This document shows, one piece after another, positions 46,225 to 59,189 of a stretch of 64,000 nucleotides of DNA (position 1 is its first letter; each line of letters starts with the position of its first letter). Origin of the DNA: Pseudopithomyces maydicus (Eukaryota > Ascomycota > Dothideomycetes > Pleosporales > Didymosphaeriaceae); assembly GCA_026873275.1 (NCBI GenBank), contig JANTUC010000002.1:2542001-2606000 (forward strand). The letters are read 5' to 3'. The position numbers and the translations under genes were made by a program. Below the pieces are notes generated by a model. It saw only the letters and a list, made by a program, of their open reading frames with translations, was not told the origin of the DNA and made no database searches.

Positions 46225-47230
46225 GGTGTGCTGGTTGTGTGCTGTGGCCGTGGCGCGCAACCCGTGCAGCGGTCCAACTTTTTTCTCCAGAACGAAGTCA
46301 CATGACGGTCGAGATGCAGCGGGGCCAAGGCGCTAGCGTTCCCGACTCTCTGGCGAAGGGAGGGCACGGGGAAGGCCGCCCGTCGAGCGTCGCCAGGGCC
46401 AATTGCGTCGCGTCCACGATGGGACTGCACAGGACGACAGACGCAGCGAGGGCCGGCGCTGCACGCGCTGCCATGGGCGGCCGGTGGAGGGCATCCGCGC
46501 GCGGGGCGACGGCCACGGCCAGTTGATGTTGATGGCGAGCGCGCGCCCCAGGTGCACCGCGGTGGGGAGCAATGCGCGCGCGGGATGATGCACATGGCTC
46601 CATGCTCCATGCTAAGACGGTTTAGCCGCGCTCGCAGCGACGAGGCTGCGAGTGCGCGATGAAGCCCTGGACCGCCCGGCAGACAGCAGTCGAGGGCAGC
46701 AGACGGGCGTCCACGGCGGCGCGAGAGCGGCAGAGACGAGGGCGCTGCGACGCGGCCGCAAAGCGCGGGCTGCGACGCGGGCTGGCGACTGCAAGTGCTC
46801 TGGAACCCATTTATTGGTGCATCCACGCCCGTCGAGAGCAACAGGCCGGGCTCGACGCTTTGTTAGGAGGCCGAATAACGAGCAGTGTGGCAGACTCCCC
46901 ACCATCTGCTGGTCTGCTTGCATCCATTGCGCCCTCCGTCCCCACGCTCCATCCCATCCCATCTCCACCCCATCCCAGGTGCATCGAGCGCCCAAGACGC
47001 CTGCCCCCCCAGACGTCGCCGCGCATCCACGCGTGCTGCACCAGCCCTCGACATCGGCCCTCCAGTCGCTGGCTGCGTCCGACCTCTTGCTGCACCCTCC
47101 CGGCACTGGCCTTGCCGCTGCCCATGGAGTAGCCAGCGCGCGTCCAAATCGCCAGCGCGCCGTCCTGATGTTCCGTGACCCGCGTGGCTCGGGCGAAGAA
47201 GAGAGGAGCGAGCGCTTCACGCGAGACAGA
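46225..47230. other. GC-rich divergent promoter BRX1 / INO80
   Basis: Many overlapping open frames on both strands result from high GC content and lack recognisable motifs. Contains presumed promoters of both genes. Confidence 0.5.
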
Positions 47231-50200
47231 ATGCAGCCAGGGGAGCCAGCTTACCAGAGGCCAACCACGCAAACACCACTTAGCACCGCTCGCCCTCTGC
47301 CTTCGCCAACCACGCCCTCGGCCCATCCCCAACCCTTCACCCACCACTCTCCGCATCAACACCGCCCGCCCACCTCGCCCCGGCAACCCGACCAGCTCCC
47401 GCCGCTCAGCACGGCCCTCTACACCGCGCCCAAATCTTCCTACTACGACCCGACCTCAGACCATGGCCTAGGACAGCCCCACGGCCCACCCCCAGCGCGA
47501 TACGAGAGCCACCTTCCATCACAGGTACCCATCCCCATCCCTCCTGTGCATCGCCGCAAACCCTCCCCCGGCACGCCTGCAGCTGTGCCCATCTAACCGT
47601 GCTCCAGCAGCCTCGCGACTCGCACGCCTACCAGGACGCCCGCCCGCCAGAGAGCCCCTACAACACCGCCTACCGCTCGCCCGTGGCCGCCTCCTTTGCC
47701 CACCACTCGCCGCTGCAGCGCCCCGTCTCCCACGGCCACGGCGCCGCCAACATGGAGGCCATGTCTCGGTCGCCCGTGTCTCCGACCGTCTACCCATCCA
47801 TGAATCGCGCGCCTGTGCAGCCGCCGCCCAACGTGCAATATGAGCGGAGGCCCTCGGTGAAGGAAGAAGTCAGTAACAACCCGCCAATCGCCGCCGCCCC
47901 ATCGCTGACAATACTTTGAATAGGTCCCTCCACCTGCACCCAAGCGGGACCCCATGTCACTGTCCAGCATCATGGACTCTGGCGCAGACCCCGACCCGCC
48001 CTCAAAAACCCATCCCCGGCCCGCCATGGCCGATCCGCACGCTTTCCCCAAACCCGCGCCCAACCCACTGTTCGTCAAGCAGGAGACACTCGCGTCACCT
48101 GCACCCGCCGACCTCGCATACCCCGACCGTCACCCGGTGTCCTACGGGGACATGGCGCCTGTTGGCGGTGCCCTTGCTCCCTCACGCCCTGTTCCTCTCG
48201 AGCTCCCCGCTCCCGACGAAGCCGAAGTCGAGGCCGCGCTGGCTCGCATCGAGACGAACGAGATGAAGGATCTCGACGCGACAAATATCGACTATGACCG
48301 CGAGTTCGAAGAGTATACGTCGCGATCCCAAAAGCGCGCCTTGGAGGTGATCGCTGCGGAAGACGGCAAGCGCAAAGTACGTTGACAAGATGCTTTCATA
48401 TTACCCTTCCACTAACAGTTGTAGCGGCGGCGTACTGCACAAACCACTCGCCTTTTCGACGTTTTCAGTGCCCATAGGGATGCAGCCAAGCAGAACTACG
48501 CTGTTGAGCATGAAGCCGAAGCCTGGCAACAAGTCCAGAATCAGGAAATCGCCGAAGAAAAGGAGCGCAAGAAGGACATGCAGCGAAAGCGCCGTCGCGA
48601 AAAAACGATCCAGAACGAAGAGGCCAAGCGCAACGAAGCTTTGGCTCGCGCCAACGAAGCCGAGAACGAGGAAGAGCGAGAGAAGCATTTGCGCGAAGCC
48701 TCAAAGGCTGAACGCAAGGCAAAGACGACCAGTCAGCTACTCCAAGGCAATGCACCCAGCAAGGACTTCCGAGAAGTAACGCCTCATGCACCCAACTTCG
48801 AAGGCGGCACAATGAGCTCTTTCCAGGCATCCGACGAGATGATGAGCGGAAAGCGAAAGGGCGGAAGATCAGGCGGTCGTCTCAAGAAGAGCAAGGAGCA
48901 AAAACAGGCAGAGAAGGACGCTGCCGCCGCCGGTCAGGCTGCTCTCGATCGTGGAGAAGATCTTCCCCTCATCGCCCCTCGGGAAGAGGCTCGCCTCGAA
49001 GCATTGAAGAGCCGCAGCGCAACCGAAGACTATTCCGGCCCCATCACCCTGACTTCTTATAATTCTCAAGCTTATCACAACCTCTATTGCCAAATCTGGA
49101 AGGACATCGGTAAGAAGGATGTTCCCAAGGTGTACCGCATCAAAGTCCAATCACTCGATACCAAGCAATCGAACCTCCGCAAGACCGCACAATTAGCGTC
49201 TAAAGAGGCACGACGATGGCAGATGCGCACCAACAAGAGCATGAAAGATGTTCAAGCTAGAGCCAAGAGGAGTATGCGAGAAATGCTCAGCTTCTGGAAG
49301 CGGAACGAGCGCGATGAGCGCGACCAGCGTAAATTGGCTGAGCGAGCCGAACTAGAGAATGCCCGGAAGGCTGAAGCAGAGAAGGAATCCAATCGCCAAA
49401 AGAGGAAACTTAACTTTCTCATCCAACAGACAGAGCTGTACTCTCATTTCATTGGCAAGAAAGCGAAGACCGAGGAGATTGAGAGGTCTACTGATGATGC
49501 GGATGCTGCTCCTGACGCCGCTGCTCATGCATCTGGCCCTGTCATTGATGTATCGATCCACGGCGCTACTGGTGCGAAAGTCACCAATTTCAAAGATCTC
49601 GATTTCGACAATGAAGACGAGAGTGCTCTGCAAGCTGCTGCGATTGCCAATGCCCAACACGCTGTCAAAGAAGCCCAGGACCGAGCACGCGCTTTCAACA
49701 ACGACGGTGACCAGAACATGGATGACGGTGAATTAAACTTCCAAAACCCGTCAGGCCTTCAAGACGAAAAAGATTTCATCCCTCAGCCGAAGCTGCTCAA
49801 TTGCACCCTTAAAGAATACCAAGTCAAGGGTCTTAACTGGCTCGTCAACTTGTACGAACAAGGTATCAATGGTATCCTAGCAGATGAGATGGGTCTGGGT
49901 AAAACAGTGCAATCCATCTCCATCATGGCCTATCTCGCAGAGAAACACGGCTACTGGGGACCTTTCCTGGTCATTGCACCTGCATCCACCTTGCACAATT
50001 GGCAACAAGAAATTGCAAAGTTCGTTCCGGATTTCAAGGTTATCCCGTACTGGGGTACTGCAGGTGACCGAAAAATCCTACGAAAGTACTGGGATAGACG
50101 CAAGGGCGCGTATAGCCGGGATGCTCAGATGCATGTCCTTGTCACGTCTTACCAGCTGGTTGTCCAGGATGCAGCATACTTCCAGAAGATGCAGTGGCAG

Positions 50201-52423
50201 TACATGATCCTTGACGAGGCTCAAGCCATCAAGTCGTCCCAAAGTTCTCGGTGGAAGAGCTTGTTAGGCTTCAAGACTCGTAATCGCCTGCTTCTGACGG
50301 GAACTCCGATTCAGAACAACATGCAGGAGCTGTGGGCGCTCTTGCATTTCATTATGCCTAGCTTGTTTGACTCTCACGACGAGTTCAGCGATTGGTTCTC
50401 CAAGGATATTGAGAGCCACGCACAAAGCAACACGAAGCTTAATGAAGACCAGCTGAAACGCTTACATATGATCTTGAAGCCGTTCATGTTGCGGCGTGTC
50501 AAGAAACATGTGCAGAAAGAACTTGGTGACAAGATTGAGTTGGACGTGTTCTGTGACTTGACGTACAGACAACGAGCGTACTACACCAGTCTTCGAAACA
50601 AGATTAGCCTTATGGACCTCATCGAAAAAGCAGTCGGCGACGAGCAAGACACTGCAACGCTCATGAATCTCGTCATGCAGTTCCGTAAAGTGTGTAACCA
50701 TCCAGATCTGTTCGAGCGTACCGATACGTGGTCGCCTTTCGCATTTGCACACTATGCCGAGACAGCCTCCTTCATGCGGGAAGGTCAGAACGTTAATGTG
50801 TCATACTCCACGCGCAATTTGATCGAGTATCGCCTACCTCGTCTCGTTGGCCGAAATGGTGGCCGGCTTGATATCCCTGGTCCTGATAATCCCAAGGCTG
50901 GCTTTAAGGGGCGATATCTATACAACTTGATGAACATATGGAAACAAGATAATGTTCATCAGTCGTCCAAAGAAAATGGCGCTTTCGCCTGGCTTCGATT
51001 GGCGAATCTGTCAGCTAACGAGGCATCCAACATTGCAAAGCAGGATTTGTTCCAACGTGCTGTGGCTCTTGCGGATCAATCTCGACAACTACCTCACTTC
51101 GACATTGTCTATGAAGGAGAGGGTGGCACATACACTCCACTGCATTCGATGCTCAATATCGTCGAGCGACAGGACCGTGCCTCAATTGCTGAGGTCACCT
51201 CCAGCGGCTTTATGCATACTCTTCTAAATGTCTCACAAGCATCATTCGAACAAACTGGTTTGAACGTCATCGAGCGCTGCGCCGAGCCCGCTGCCTCTGC
51301 CCCGCCTATTGAATTGTACTGCTCTAGTCAAGGCGTCATGGCAGAGAAACAGAACACATTCTTTAATGTACCAATGAGGAATGTATTGTACGGTATTTCT
51401 CAAAACGCTGAGCGTGAGCAGACTCTTCTGGAGTCAAAGATGGACACAACAGCCGCAGTTGCCATCCGTGGCAAGCTCCCGCCACCGATACATGCCCAGG
51501 GACGCTATACACATATCAATGTGCCTTCTATGGCCCGCTTTGTCACAGACTCGGGGAAGCTTGCCAAGCTTGATTCGTTGCTCAAAACTCTGAAGGCCGA
51601 AGGGCACCGCGTTCTGCTATATTTCCAAATGACACGGATGATGGACATGGTCGAAGAATATCTCACTTATCGAAAGTACAAGTACTGTCGTTTGGATGGT
51701 TCCACCAAACTAGAGGACCGTCGCGATACTGTTGCAAAGTTCCAAGCACCTGACTCCGACATCTTTGTATTTTTACTATCGACGCGTGCTGGTGGTCTCG
51801 GTATCAATCTTGTTGCCGCCGATACTGTTATTTTTTACGACTCGGATTGGAACCCAACTATCGATTCACAGGCTATGGATCGTGCGCATCGTCTCGGCCA
51901 AACCAGGCAGGTCACTGTTTATCGCCTTATCACACGTGGCACAATTGAGGAGCGTATCCGCAAACGTGCGTTGCAGAAGGAGGAAGTCCAACGTGTTGTT
52001 ATTACTGGAGGAGCTGGTGCCCAGGTGGACTTCAACACTCGATCTCGTGAGAATCGTACCAAAGATATCGCGATGTGGCTTGCAGACGACGAACAAGCTG
52101 CCGAGATTGAGAAGAAAGAGGCTGAGCTTGCCGAAGCCGAGAAGAACGCTCCACAAGGCAAGAAGCGCAAACGCACGAAAAAGGCAGAGGCAGCCAGTTT
52201 GGACGACATGTATCATGAAGGTGAGTGCAGCGATCCTAACTCCTTTTTCCACAACACTAACCATTTCTCAGGCGAAGGTCACTTCGATACTAGCGAGAAA
52301 CCCAGCGGTGCCTCGACACCTCTCCCCAATGCAGACGCTCCCGCTGGTAAGCGTCGCAAGGGCATGACTAAAAAGGCAAAGACAGCTAAACAACGTCTTG
52401 CTGTGGCCGACGGGCAGGTTTGA
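47231..52423 (+). CDS. INO80: INO80 chromatin-remodelling ATPase
   Basis: Catalytic subunit of the INO80 complex that slides nucleosomes and exchanges H2A.Z, acting in transcription, replication and repair. Exons 47231-47524, 47611-47868, 47924-48376, 48425-52220 and 52272-52423 give 1,650 residues. The first 300 residues are Pro-rich and disordered. The DBINO/HSA region lies around residues 560-680 (SLDTKQSNLRKTAQLASKEA). Helicase motifs: Walker A DEMGLGKTVQS with Lys near residue 828, DEAQ (ILDEAQAIKS), a large insertion between the two RecA lobes typical of INO80, and motif VI QAMDRAHRLGQTRQ. The C-terminus is Lys-rich. The last intron (52221-52271) is 51 nt and contains no stop, so it can also be read through. 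Confidence 0.96.
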
Positions 52424-53361
52424 AACCTACACACCCACCTGGTCGTTCTTGTACCATCATCATCACATTTCTACGGTCTTTGCGTAAGACGTCATCCAGC
52501 ATCATCAAAGCTGGTTCCCTGTTGTTTTTTTCCTTTCGATCGGTTCGCTCATTGGCCTGGTACCATGGCCTAGGGTTGTTGCAAGTGTAATAGTAGACTT
52601 CTCGAGTACTTGAATTTTGGGCGTGGAGCATGGATAGCATGGCTGAATTGTTCCACCTACTGAGTGTTAGAGGGTGAGAAGGCCTCTGGATCTGGTATGA
52701 TAACTACTTGGGGAGGCATACGATACGTAGATGGTGGTACCATAATTCAGCACAAAAAAACAATGACGTTGCTTGATCTAGTTTCTTTTCTACTGTGCAG
52801 TTCATCTCAACTATTAAACAATACGGGCAGACCCAAGAGAGCACAGCCCTCCACGCTTACAGGACTTGGGACCTGCGTCAAATCTTCACCAATGTACTTC
52901 TTCCAATAGCAACTAGAGTGATACCCGTTCAACCATTCAGATCAACAGTGCGTGCTAGATTACAGGGGAATCTCAACTTTGATGCAGTGCGACCTTGGTA
53001 TTAGGTACAGCAGCAGCTACAGATTGATTGTCGACACGATCACATGCATTTGTTCCGGAAATTCACGAAAATCAGCAGGGTACTGTGCCTGCTGGGTGCA
53101 TACGAGGTCTTGGCCGTTAGAAACGAGTACATTGGGGCTGTATATATTACCGCGAGGCTTCATGGCGGGGCTGTGCAATCCTCCACAATAAACTAGGCTG
53201 CATGTAGCTTTCCCTATTGCTCTTTAATACTTACTTTAGTATACCTAGATAGATGTACATCTCAAAGTTTGCCTCTTCTACTACAAGCAACCTGGGGGTA
53301 ACCATCCGAAAGTACGACATCAAGCGTTTCGTTCACCCCTTCATCCTTCTGCCGCGCCACT
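52424..53361. other. Intergenic, no gene seen
   Basis: INO80 3' flank and promoter of the small membrane protein. Confidence 0.5.
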
Positions 53362-53972
53362 ATGCAAACAGTAAACGGCAATGCCTATATTCGCCGCGAT
53401 TCCGCATGTTTCCGTTTCCTCTGCTTGCTCGGATTTTTGGACATCGTTACCTGGGCCGTTTGCATCACTGCCATCGTCCTCAGCCGCCGCGAACGCGATG
53501 TCTACGAAGCCAGACTCCGCGCCTACTATGCGCAAGTCGGTCCCGGTTCCACGTGTACAAACGCACCAAACACTTGCCCCCTTATGAGCCTAGACTGGAC
53601 TTCCACTATGTGCTCATCTTCACGCTCGTCCCGCTCGTGTACGACACCATGTTTCTTCCACCGGCGCTGTTATTTGCGGCGCAGAATAGTTTACATACTG
53701 TAATCCTACTCTCTGGAGCGGTGGCGGCGTTCATGGTCTGGGCTGCGTTCGGGGTCATGAAAGTGATAGAGAGTGTGTGGTGGGCGATTGAGGTCCAACC
53801 GGACACCCTCGATCATATCTGGGCTGCGATCGCGGGGTTGCAGTTGATTATCGCTGCTATTTGGCTTGGGATCTTGGTTGCAGCAGGCCGCAGGTTGGCC
53901 AGGCATAATAAAGAAAAATGGAGGAATGGTGGGACGGGTATGGCGCAGTTGGGGGCGCTTAGGGGTATGTAG
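53362..53972 (+). CDS. Unknown four-helix membrane protein, broken frame
   Basis: Starts MQTVNGNAYIRRDSACFRFL, then helix 1 (CLLGFLDIVTWAVCITAIVL), an extracytoplasmic or cytosolic loop, helix 2 (YVLIFTLVPLVYDTMFLPPA), helix 3 (HTVILLSGAVAAFMVWAAFG) and helix 4 (IWAAIAGLQLIIAAIWLGIL), ending with a basic tail. The first half and the second half are in different frames; the switch is at CCC (53542-53544), where four C would give VGPRFHVYKRTKHLPPYEP and a 203-residue protein. No family recognised. The membrane topology in both halves argues that it is one gene. Confidence 0.6.
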
Positions 53973-54441
53973 TCAGGATTACCATTGCAGCGGAGACGTA
54001 ATGGTAGTGAAATGGGGAGTGGGACATGGGACATGGGTAATGCTTAATGTTTAATATTGAATAGTTGGCAAGAGAGTCTCAGAGCCTTGTGGCATCTGAG
54101 GCGATCAGTGAAGGGTCCCACAGAACTATCTCTACTTCGGCGGTTAACAATCTGAGATTTTCTAGCTCAGAGATTGAGTATCACATAGGCGAATCTGCTG
54201 ATAGTCTCTCCTTCTCGGTCTGGGAGCCTGAGCTCTTGTATTCATCATGAGTTTTGGTGGAACAAACCTGAGTTAGAGATCCACAAACCGACCACATTGT
54301 CTGCTTGGTAGTACCAAACGGTATTTGAATATTCGCCTTAAATCGAATCCAAGTATTGGTATAGTACACCCAGGGCCTTCCTAACATCCATATATCGAAC
54401 CTAATTCAGAAATCCTCCCGAGGTTTTAAATAAGACCCAAA
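53973..54441. other. Convergent intergenic region
   Basis: Between the membrane protein and the Zn2Cys6 regulator. No further gene is seen. Confidence 0.5.
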
Positions 54442-56962
54442 CTACTCGAATTTTTGTGCTTGATTTGGGAAACTCCAGTTGTCCTGTTTCTCCAAGTTAG
54501 TATGAGATTGGAACAAGACACAACAATGATAGAAATAGAAAACTTACCCATTGTTGTATCCCACCCTGACCACTCTCATCCCACTCCCTGCCCCCATTCT
54601 GCACCGCGGTCGCGTCTGCTGGCATAAAAATTGCATCGTTGCCCCTCTGCAGCCCCGCCAAAAATCCGTCCAAATCGCCCTCCCCAACCCCACCTTGCGC
54701 ACTCAGGCTCCCTAATAAGCTCTCAAAATCCACGTTCAGACTTTCCATTGGTGTTTGCAAGCCTGTCATATTCATGCCTAGATCCGGACTTGTGACAGAT
54801 GACTGGGTGTTATTTCGGTTGAGGGAATGAGGCATGGATTGTGATTGTGACTTGGGTTGGGCGTGGTGGAAAGAGGGATGTTGCTGTGGAGGTGCCGCGG
54901 CCTTCTTCGGTATGCCTTTCATGATATAGAAAGCTTCGAGGTTTTCCTTGACGGTCCAGAGAAGATCGGCGCAACGATCGCGGACGGAGACACCGTAGCA
55001 ATGGCCGAATATGTGATCGATGATTGTCATCATTCTGTCTTTCCGTTCTAAATCCGGGGTGCGGTAGAGCTCAGTAAGGAGGAGGAGCACAGCGTGGTAT
55101 TGCTGGTATGTTGTGCTGTACCAGGCCCAAGATGATAGTGAAGGCAACGTGTCGAGAGTCGCGCCAATTTCAAGGGTGGTCAACGCAGCTGTGAGGAGTA
55201 CGTCGCGGAGGCGATTCTCTGAGTCGGACCGTGGGTGCGGTGATGCTTGGGGAAGATGGCGGTAGAGGAGCATGGAGTCGCAGCGCGACATGAGAAGAGT
55301 AGCTACGAGGCCAGCGTAGCGCTGTATCGGCACTGAAGCATCCAAGTATTGCAGATACTTCTGCTGGATGTGACGTTTCTTCGCTTCAACCCTCGCACGC
55401 AGGTCATGCAAAGTAATTGCTTTCCTATCGATCTCTATCCGGCCTCTGAATATCAAACGATGAATCTCATTGCATTCGTATCGGATTAACGAAAGCGTCG
55501 CATCGGTCCAGCCTTGCAAGGGCGTAGGTTGGTGCTGCCATCTTGTACTCCCGATTTCAAAAACGTCATCATCTACATTCAATGGGAGAGGTATGTCGAA
55601 ATCGTCTGAGCGAATGGATGGGTGTGGGCCTTGTGCTTCCGCGGTTTTGAAATCCAAGAAGCAGATTTGATACCAGAGGAGAGATCTCACGTGACGTTGG
55701 AGAGGTGTGAGAGTGTGCGCTGAAGAATGCGAGAGGCGGTGAATTCCGATGCATTGGGCTAGGCGGACCAGAGCACCTACGACGACTGATGTTGCGCGAG
55801 ATATCTGCGCTCTGCAGAGAGGTATCAGATAAATGGTCAGGGCCTGCAATGTGCGGATATTCGACGTCTTTGCCCAATTAGCCCGGAGTAGTGCACGTTC
55901 TGTTGCTTTCTGTAGTCTAAGGAACAGGTCTTCTTTCGTGATGCCGAATTGGGATTTTGCTTGGAGTGGAGATACGGATGCAGCAGCAGCCATACATACG
56001 GCCAACATCAAGGCCGTGTGCGAGTTGGGATTCGGAGTTCCCATCTCGATATTCAACCAGACGCGTTCGAAAAGTCGCTTACAGGACGGGATGTGCAGCA
56101 CATGGGCAAGAGGGCTGACGGCTTCAATATATCGATTGAGCAGCGCTTCAGCCTCCATCCTGGTGGGAAGGGGAGGTGGTTCGATATCATTGTTAGAAGA
56201 CATGGATATCGAGCCTCCTAAGAGCAAATTGAGAGAGGGTGACACAGACGGCATGTGCTCCGCTGACAACAATGCCGACGATTGCGGTGCTCTCTGGCCT
56301 GCGACCGACGATGTCGAAGGAGGATGATCCGATAGAAGCTTCCCAAGCTACGCGATACTCAGTAAATCATGATACAGACCATGTGGCGCTTCAAAGGAAA
56401 ATACCTCTTCCGCATACTGCGGCCGGAAGAATCCAGTGATGTTTTCACAGATGATCATCCTCCCGATGCGAATCGTAAGATCGGTGGCGACCTCCATTTC
56501 ATCGTCGTTTTCATCTTCATACACATCGTCAGGCGTCTCTTCCGGTTCGGCAGGTAGCTGCTCCCACGCAGCGCCGCCGTCAGACAAATCTACCTGCACA
56601 CTCTGCTGGTATGCTTCCCACTCATAATCTCGGGGCGGGGTGCCCGGCGTGGTCGTACTTGCCGTCTTTTCGGTTTCATACTTGTCGATCTGAGTGCTGG
56701 CACTCTGTTGGGTGCGCAGCGGGATGGGTTGGGTCCAGTCGGCGCTGCTCCTACTCGCCTGCTCCCTCTCCCGCTGCTTCTTGCGCGCCGCGCTCTCGGG
56801 CACCGTGATAAAGACACATTCTCTCCCAAACGCAGTGCAGTTTTGGCACGGGTGGGTCTTGGAACATCGACTTTTACGCGTGCGGCATTCAACGCACGAA
56901 TTGATGGGGCGTGGATTTCGGCGCCGCACCACGCGCGACTGCGGTAATGCTTGTTCGGGCAT
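54442..56962 (-). CDS. Zn2Cys6 transcription factor with fungal-specific regulatory domain
   Basis: Exons 56962-56405, 56347-54548 and 54483-54442 give 799 residues. The zinc cluster is CVECRTRKSRCSKTHPCQNC followed by TAFGREC at about residues 23-50, with spacing C-x2-C-x6-C-x5-C-x2-C-x6-C, next to a basic linker (ARKKQREREQ). The fungal_trans domain spans about residues 250-560 (RMEAEALLNRYIEAVSPLAH, IRTLQALTIYLIPLCRAQIS, RLAQCIGIHRLSHSSAHTL). The C-terminus is Gln/Asn/Ser-rich with Met and Leu, a plausible activation region. Nuclear DNA-binding regulator; targets unknown. Confidence 0.88.
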
Positions 56963-57698
56963 TTCTGGTTGTCATGTTGCCAGCGCCATTGCGGATGCAA
57001 TTGCGGTTTAGTATGGTCGCGAGCAGGGTGTGGTGGGGGATGGAGCTGTCGGACGTCGGCCCGCCGAGTTGTTCGAGATCAGCACACAAGGCTGATGGAC
57101 ACGTGATTGCGCCATGCAAGTGGCTCTTATTTGACGCGCCAAGGTGGATCCTCAATGTGGGCAACAGTTGTTTGCAGCCAATGATCAAGCCTCCAGCTAC
57201 GCTTGGCTCAGGTTTCGAGCTTGCCAAGTGGCAGGCAGCATATTCCAGACGATTTCGGACCATACCAGAAGTCTCAGGCAACCCCTTTCACTGATACACA
57301 GCAACAATCCCTCTCAACGAATTCAGTAAAGCTAGCCATTACACACTTGAACCGCATGCATTCTCTAGAGCAACCAATCCGAATTCCCATCCCACCCATA
57401 TCCAAACTACTAACGCCATACAATGAGATCGACAGTGCCCAATAATGATAAAATATGCTCACGACCCCAACGCCGTGCTTATTGCTTATTATGCCATCCA
57501 GACCGCTCTGCAGTCAGTCCCTTGACAGTCTCACTGCTTTCAGTAATGGTGATATCACACCCCACTTCCAACAACCATGTCCACCACAGCCGCGTGTTCG
57601 CACACAGTGGAAAAAGAGATCAAAGTGTGCCAACCCTCGCAGCATCTAAACCACACGTGTCAATGAGAATAGACCGACGCAATTGTGGATATAAAGAG
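56963..57698. other. Regulator promoter region
   Basis: Between two minus-strand genes. No gene is seen. Confidence 0.5.
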
Positions 57699-59189
57699 CT
57701 AATATTGCGAGACCTCGGAGGAGCTCAACGCACTTCGCTTCATTGGTGGGGGTGGCGGCGGCTTCTTAGCCCTCGAAGGCGGCGGTGGCGGCGGGGCTTT
57801 CTTGCCGGCGAGCGGCAAGTCGTGGTTCGACCAGGACGCTGCGCGGGACAAGACACTACCCTGGCTGCTATTCGCAGGGCTGGGTGGTGATCTGTCTCGC
57901 CTGTATGGTTGATGGCCGTTGGTACTGGAATAATCTTCTTCGTACTCGTCTGCAAACGTATTCGTATGGCGGACAGGTCGTAGACTGCCGCGGCCAGCTA
58001 AGACCTGAGTCGGCTCGGTCGGAACGCGGGACAAGCGGTTTCGAGCTGGCGAATCGTCGCGCTGAGAACGGGATGGGCTGTCAAAAGTGGACTGTCGGCT
58101 GTATGTGGGGCGAGTGACGGGCGACGCGTTGCTGTGGGGTGAAAGGTTGCGCGAGGAGAGCTTGGGAATAGTGATACGCGGAGGTTCTGGTACTGGCTCA
58201 TCCTCTGGCGGATTGAAGCGCTCGGCATAGCCGTGCGCGGTCATGGACCGAGAACGCGAGCGGCTCGCAGCGGTGTCCCTATCGTGGTGGTTAGCCGGAG
58301 GATGCCGCACACTGATACGATTTCGCTTACTGAACTGGCCACTCCCGCTTGACGTTGATAAGGATCTCGCGGCAGCGGTCGTAGTAGGACAGCTCGGCCT
58401 CGAGGAAGGCCGTGAGGTCCTGGACCATCTCGACCTCGGATTCCTTGATGTCCTGCATGCGGCGGAACACGTCCTCACTGGACTCTTCGTATTTGGCCTT
58501 TTGGGCGCGGAGCTCCTCCTCGATCCTGAAGTCTTCCTTCTTCACCTTCTGCATCTTGGCGAGCGAGGTGTCGTATGCCAAGCGGCGTTGTTCGAGCTTC
58601 TTGCGGGCATTCTGCGGGTTGTTAGTACCAAGATTTTGAAGACCTAGCAAGGGAAACAGCTGTGCAGACGTACCTGGTACTCCTTCATCTGGGCCAAGGA
58701 GCGGTCCAAGCCCTCCAGCCAGGTAGAGGTGGCTCCCTGAACATACGTCTCCTGTACGCGCGCCAGGCGCTCGTTCGCTCGTCCAAGCGCTGCCAACAGT
58801 TATAGGGGTGCAGAGGAAGGGGTTGGGGGCATTGCACGCACAGGAAAGGCAGTTGCCGAACTCGGAGTCGGGCTCGAAGTCTTCGCTATGGGTGACCATG
58901 GAGGAGCCCAGATGGCCGCCCGGCAGCATCTTCTCGCGGTCGGCGCCCTGCGCACGCTCCGAGAGCGACTTGACGTAGACGGTCATGGATCGCTGCATCT
59001 TGTCCATTCCTGCAGCGGTCAGCGAGGTGGCATTGGCTTCTCGGGGGCGAGGGCGTGCGTACCCTCGTGGCGGAGGTTCATCTCAGTCTCGAGGGCCTTG
59101 AAGTCGTCGGAGACGCCCGTCTTGACCTCGCCGCCCATCTTCTCCCCCGCCCACTGCTTGAAGCGGTCGAGCTTCTTGTTGACGAGCAT
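57699..59189 (-). CDS. BAR-domain protein with poly-proline tail
   Basis: Multi-exon gene starting MLVNKKLDRFKQWAGEKMGG at 59189. The BAR domain covers about the first 260 residues in several exons (MTVYVKSLSERAQGADREKM, ALGRANERLARVQETYVQGA, QRRLAYDTSLAKMQKVKKED, ending LSYYDRCREILINVKREWPV). The BAR fold forms a curved dimer that binds membranes and acts in endocytosis and actin patches. The second half is disordered and Ser/Arg-rich, ending with two PPPPPP runs (AKKPPPPPPMKRSALSSSEV) that should bind SH3 or profilin. Unlike Rvs167 there is no C-terminal SH3 domain. All visible joins are in frame. Confidence 0.85.

Noticed and set aside
46600..47230. Open frames in the BRX1/INO80 promoter
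   Set aside because: Several long frames in all phases at once, typical of GC-rich non-coding DNA; the INO80 start at 47231 fits better.
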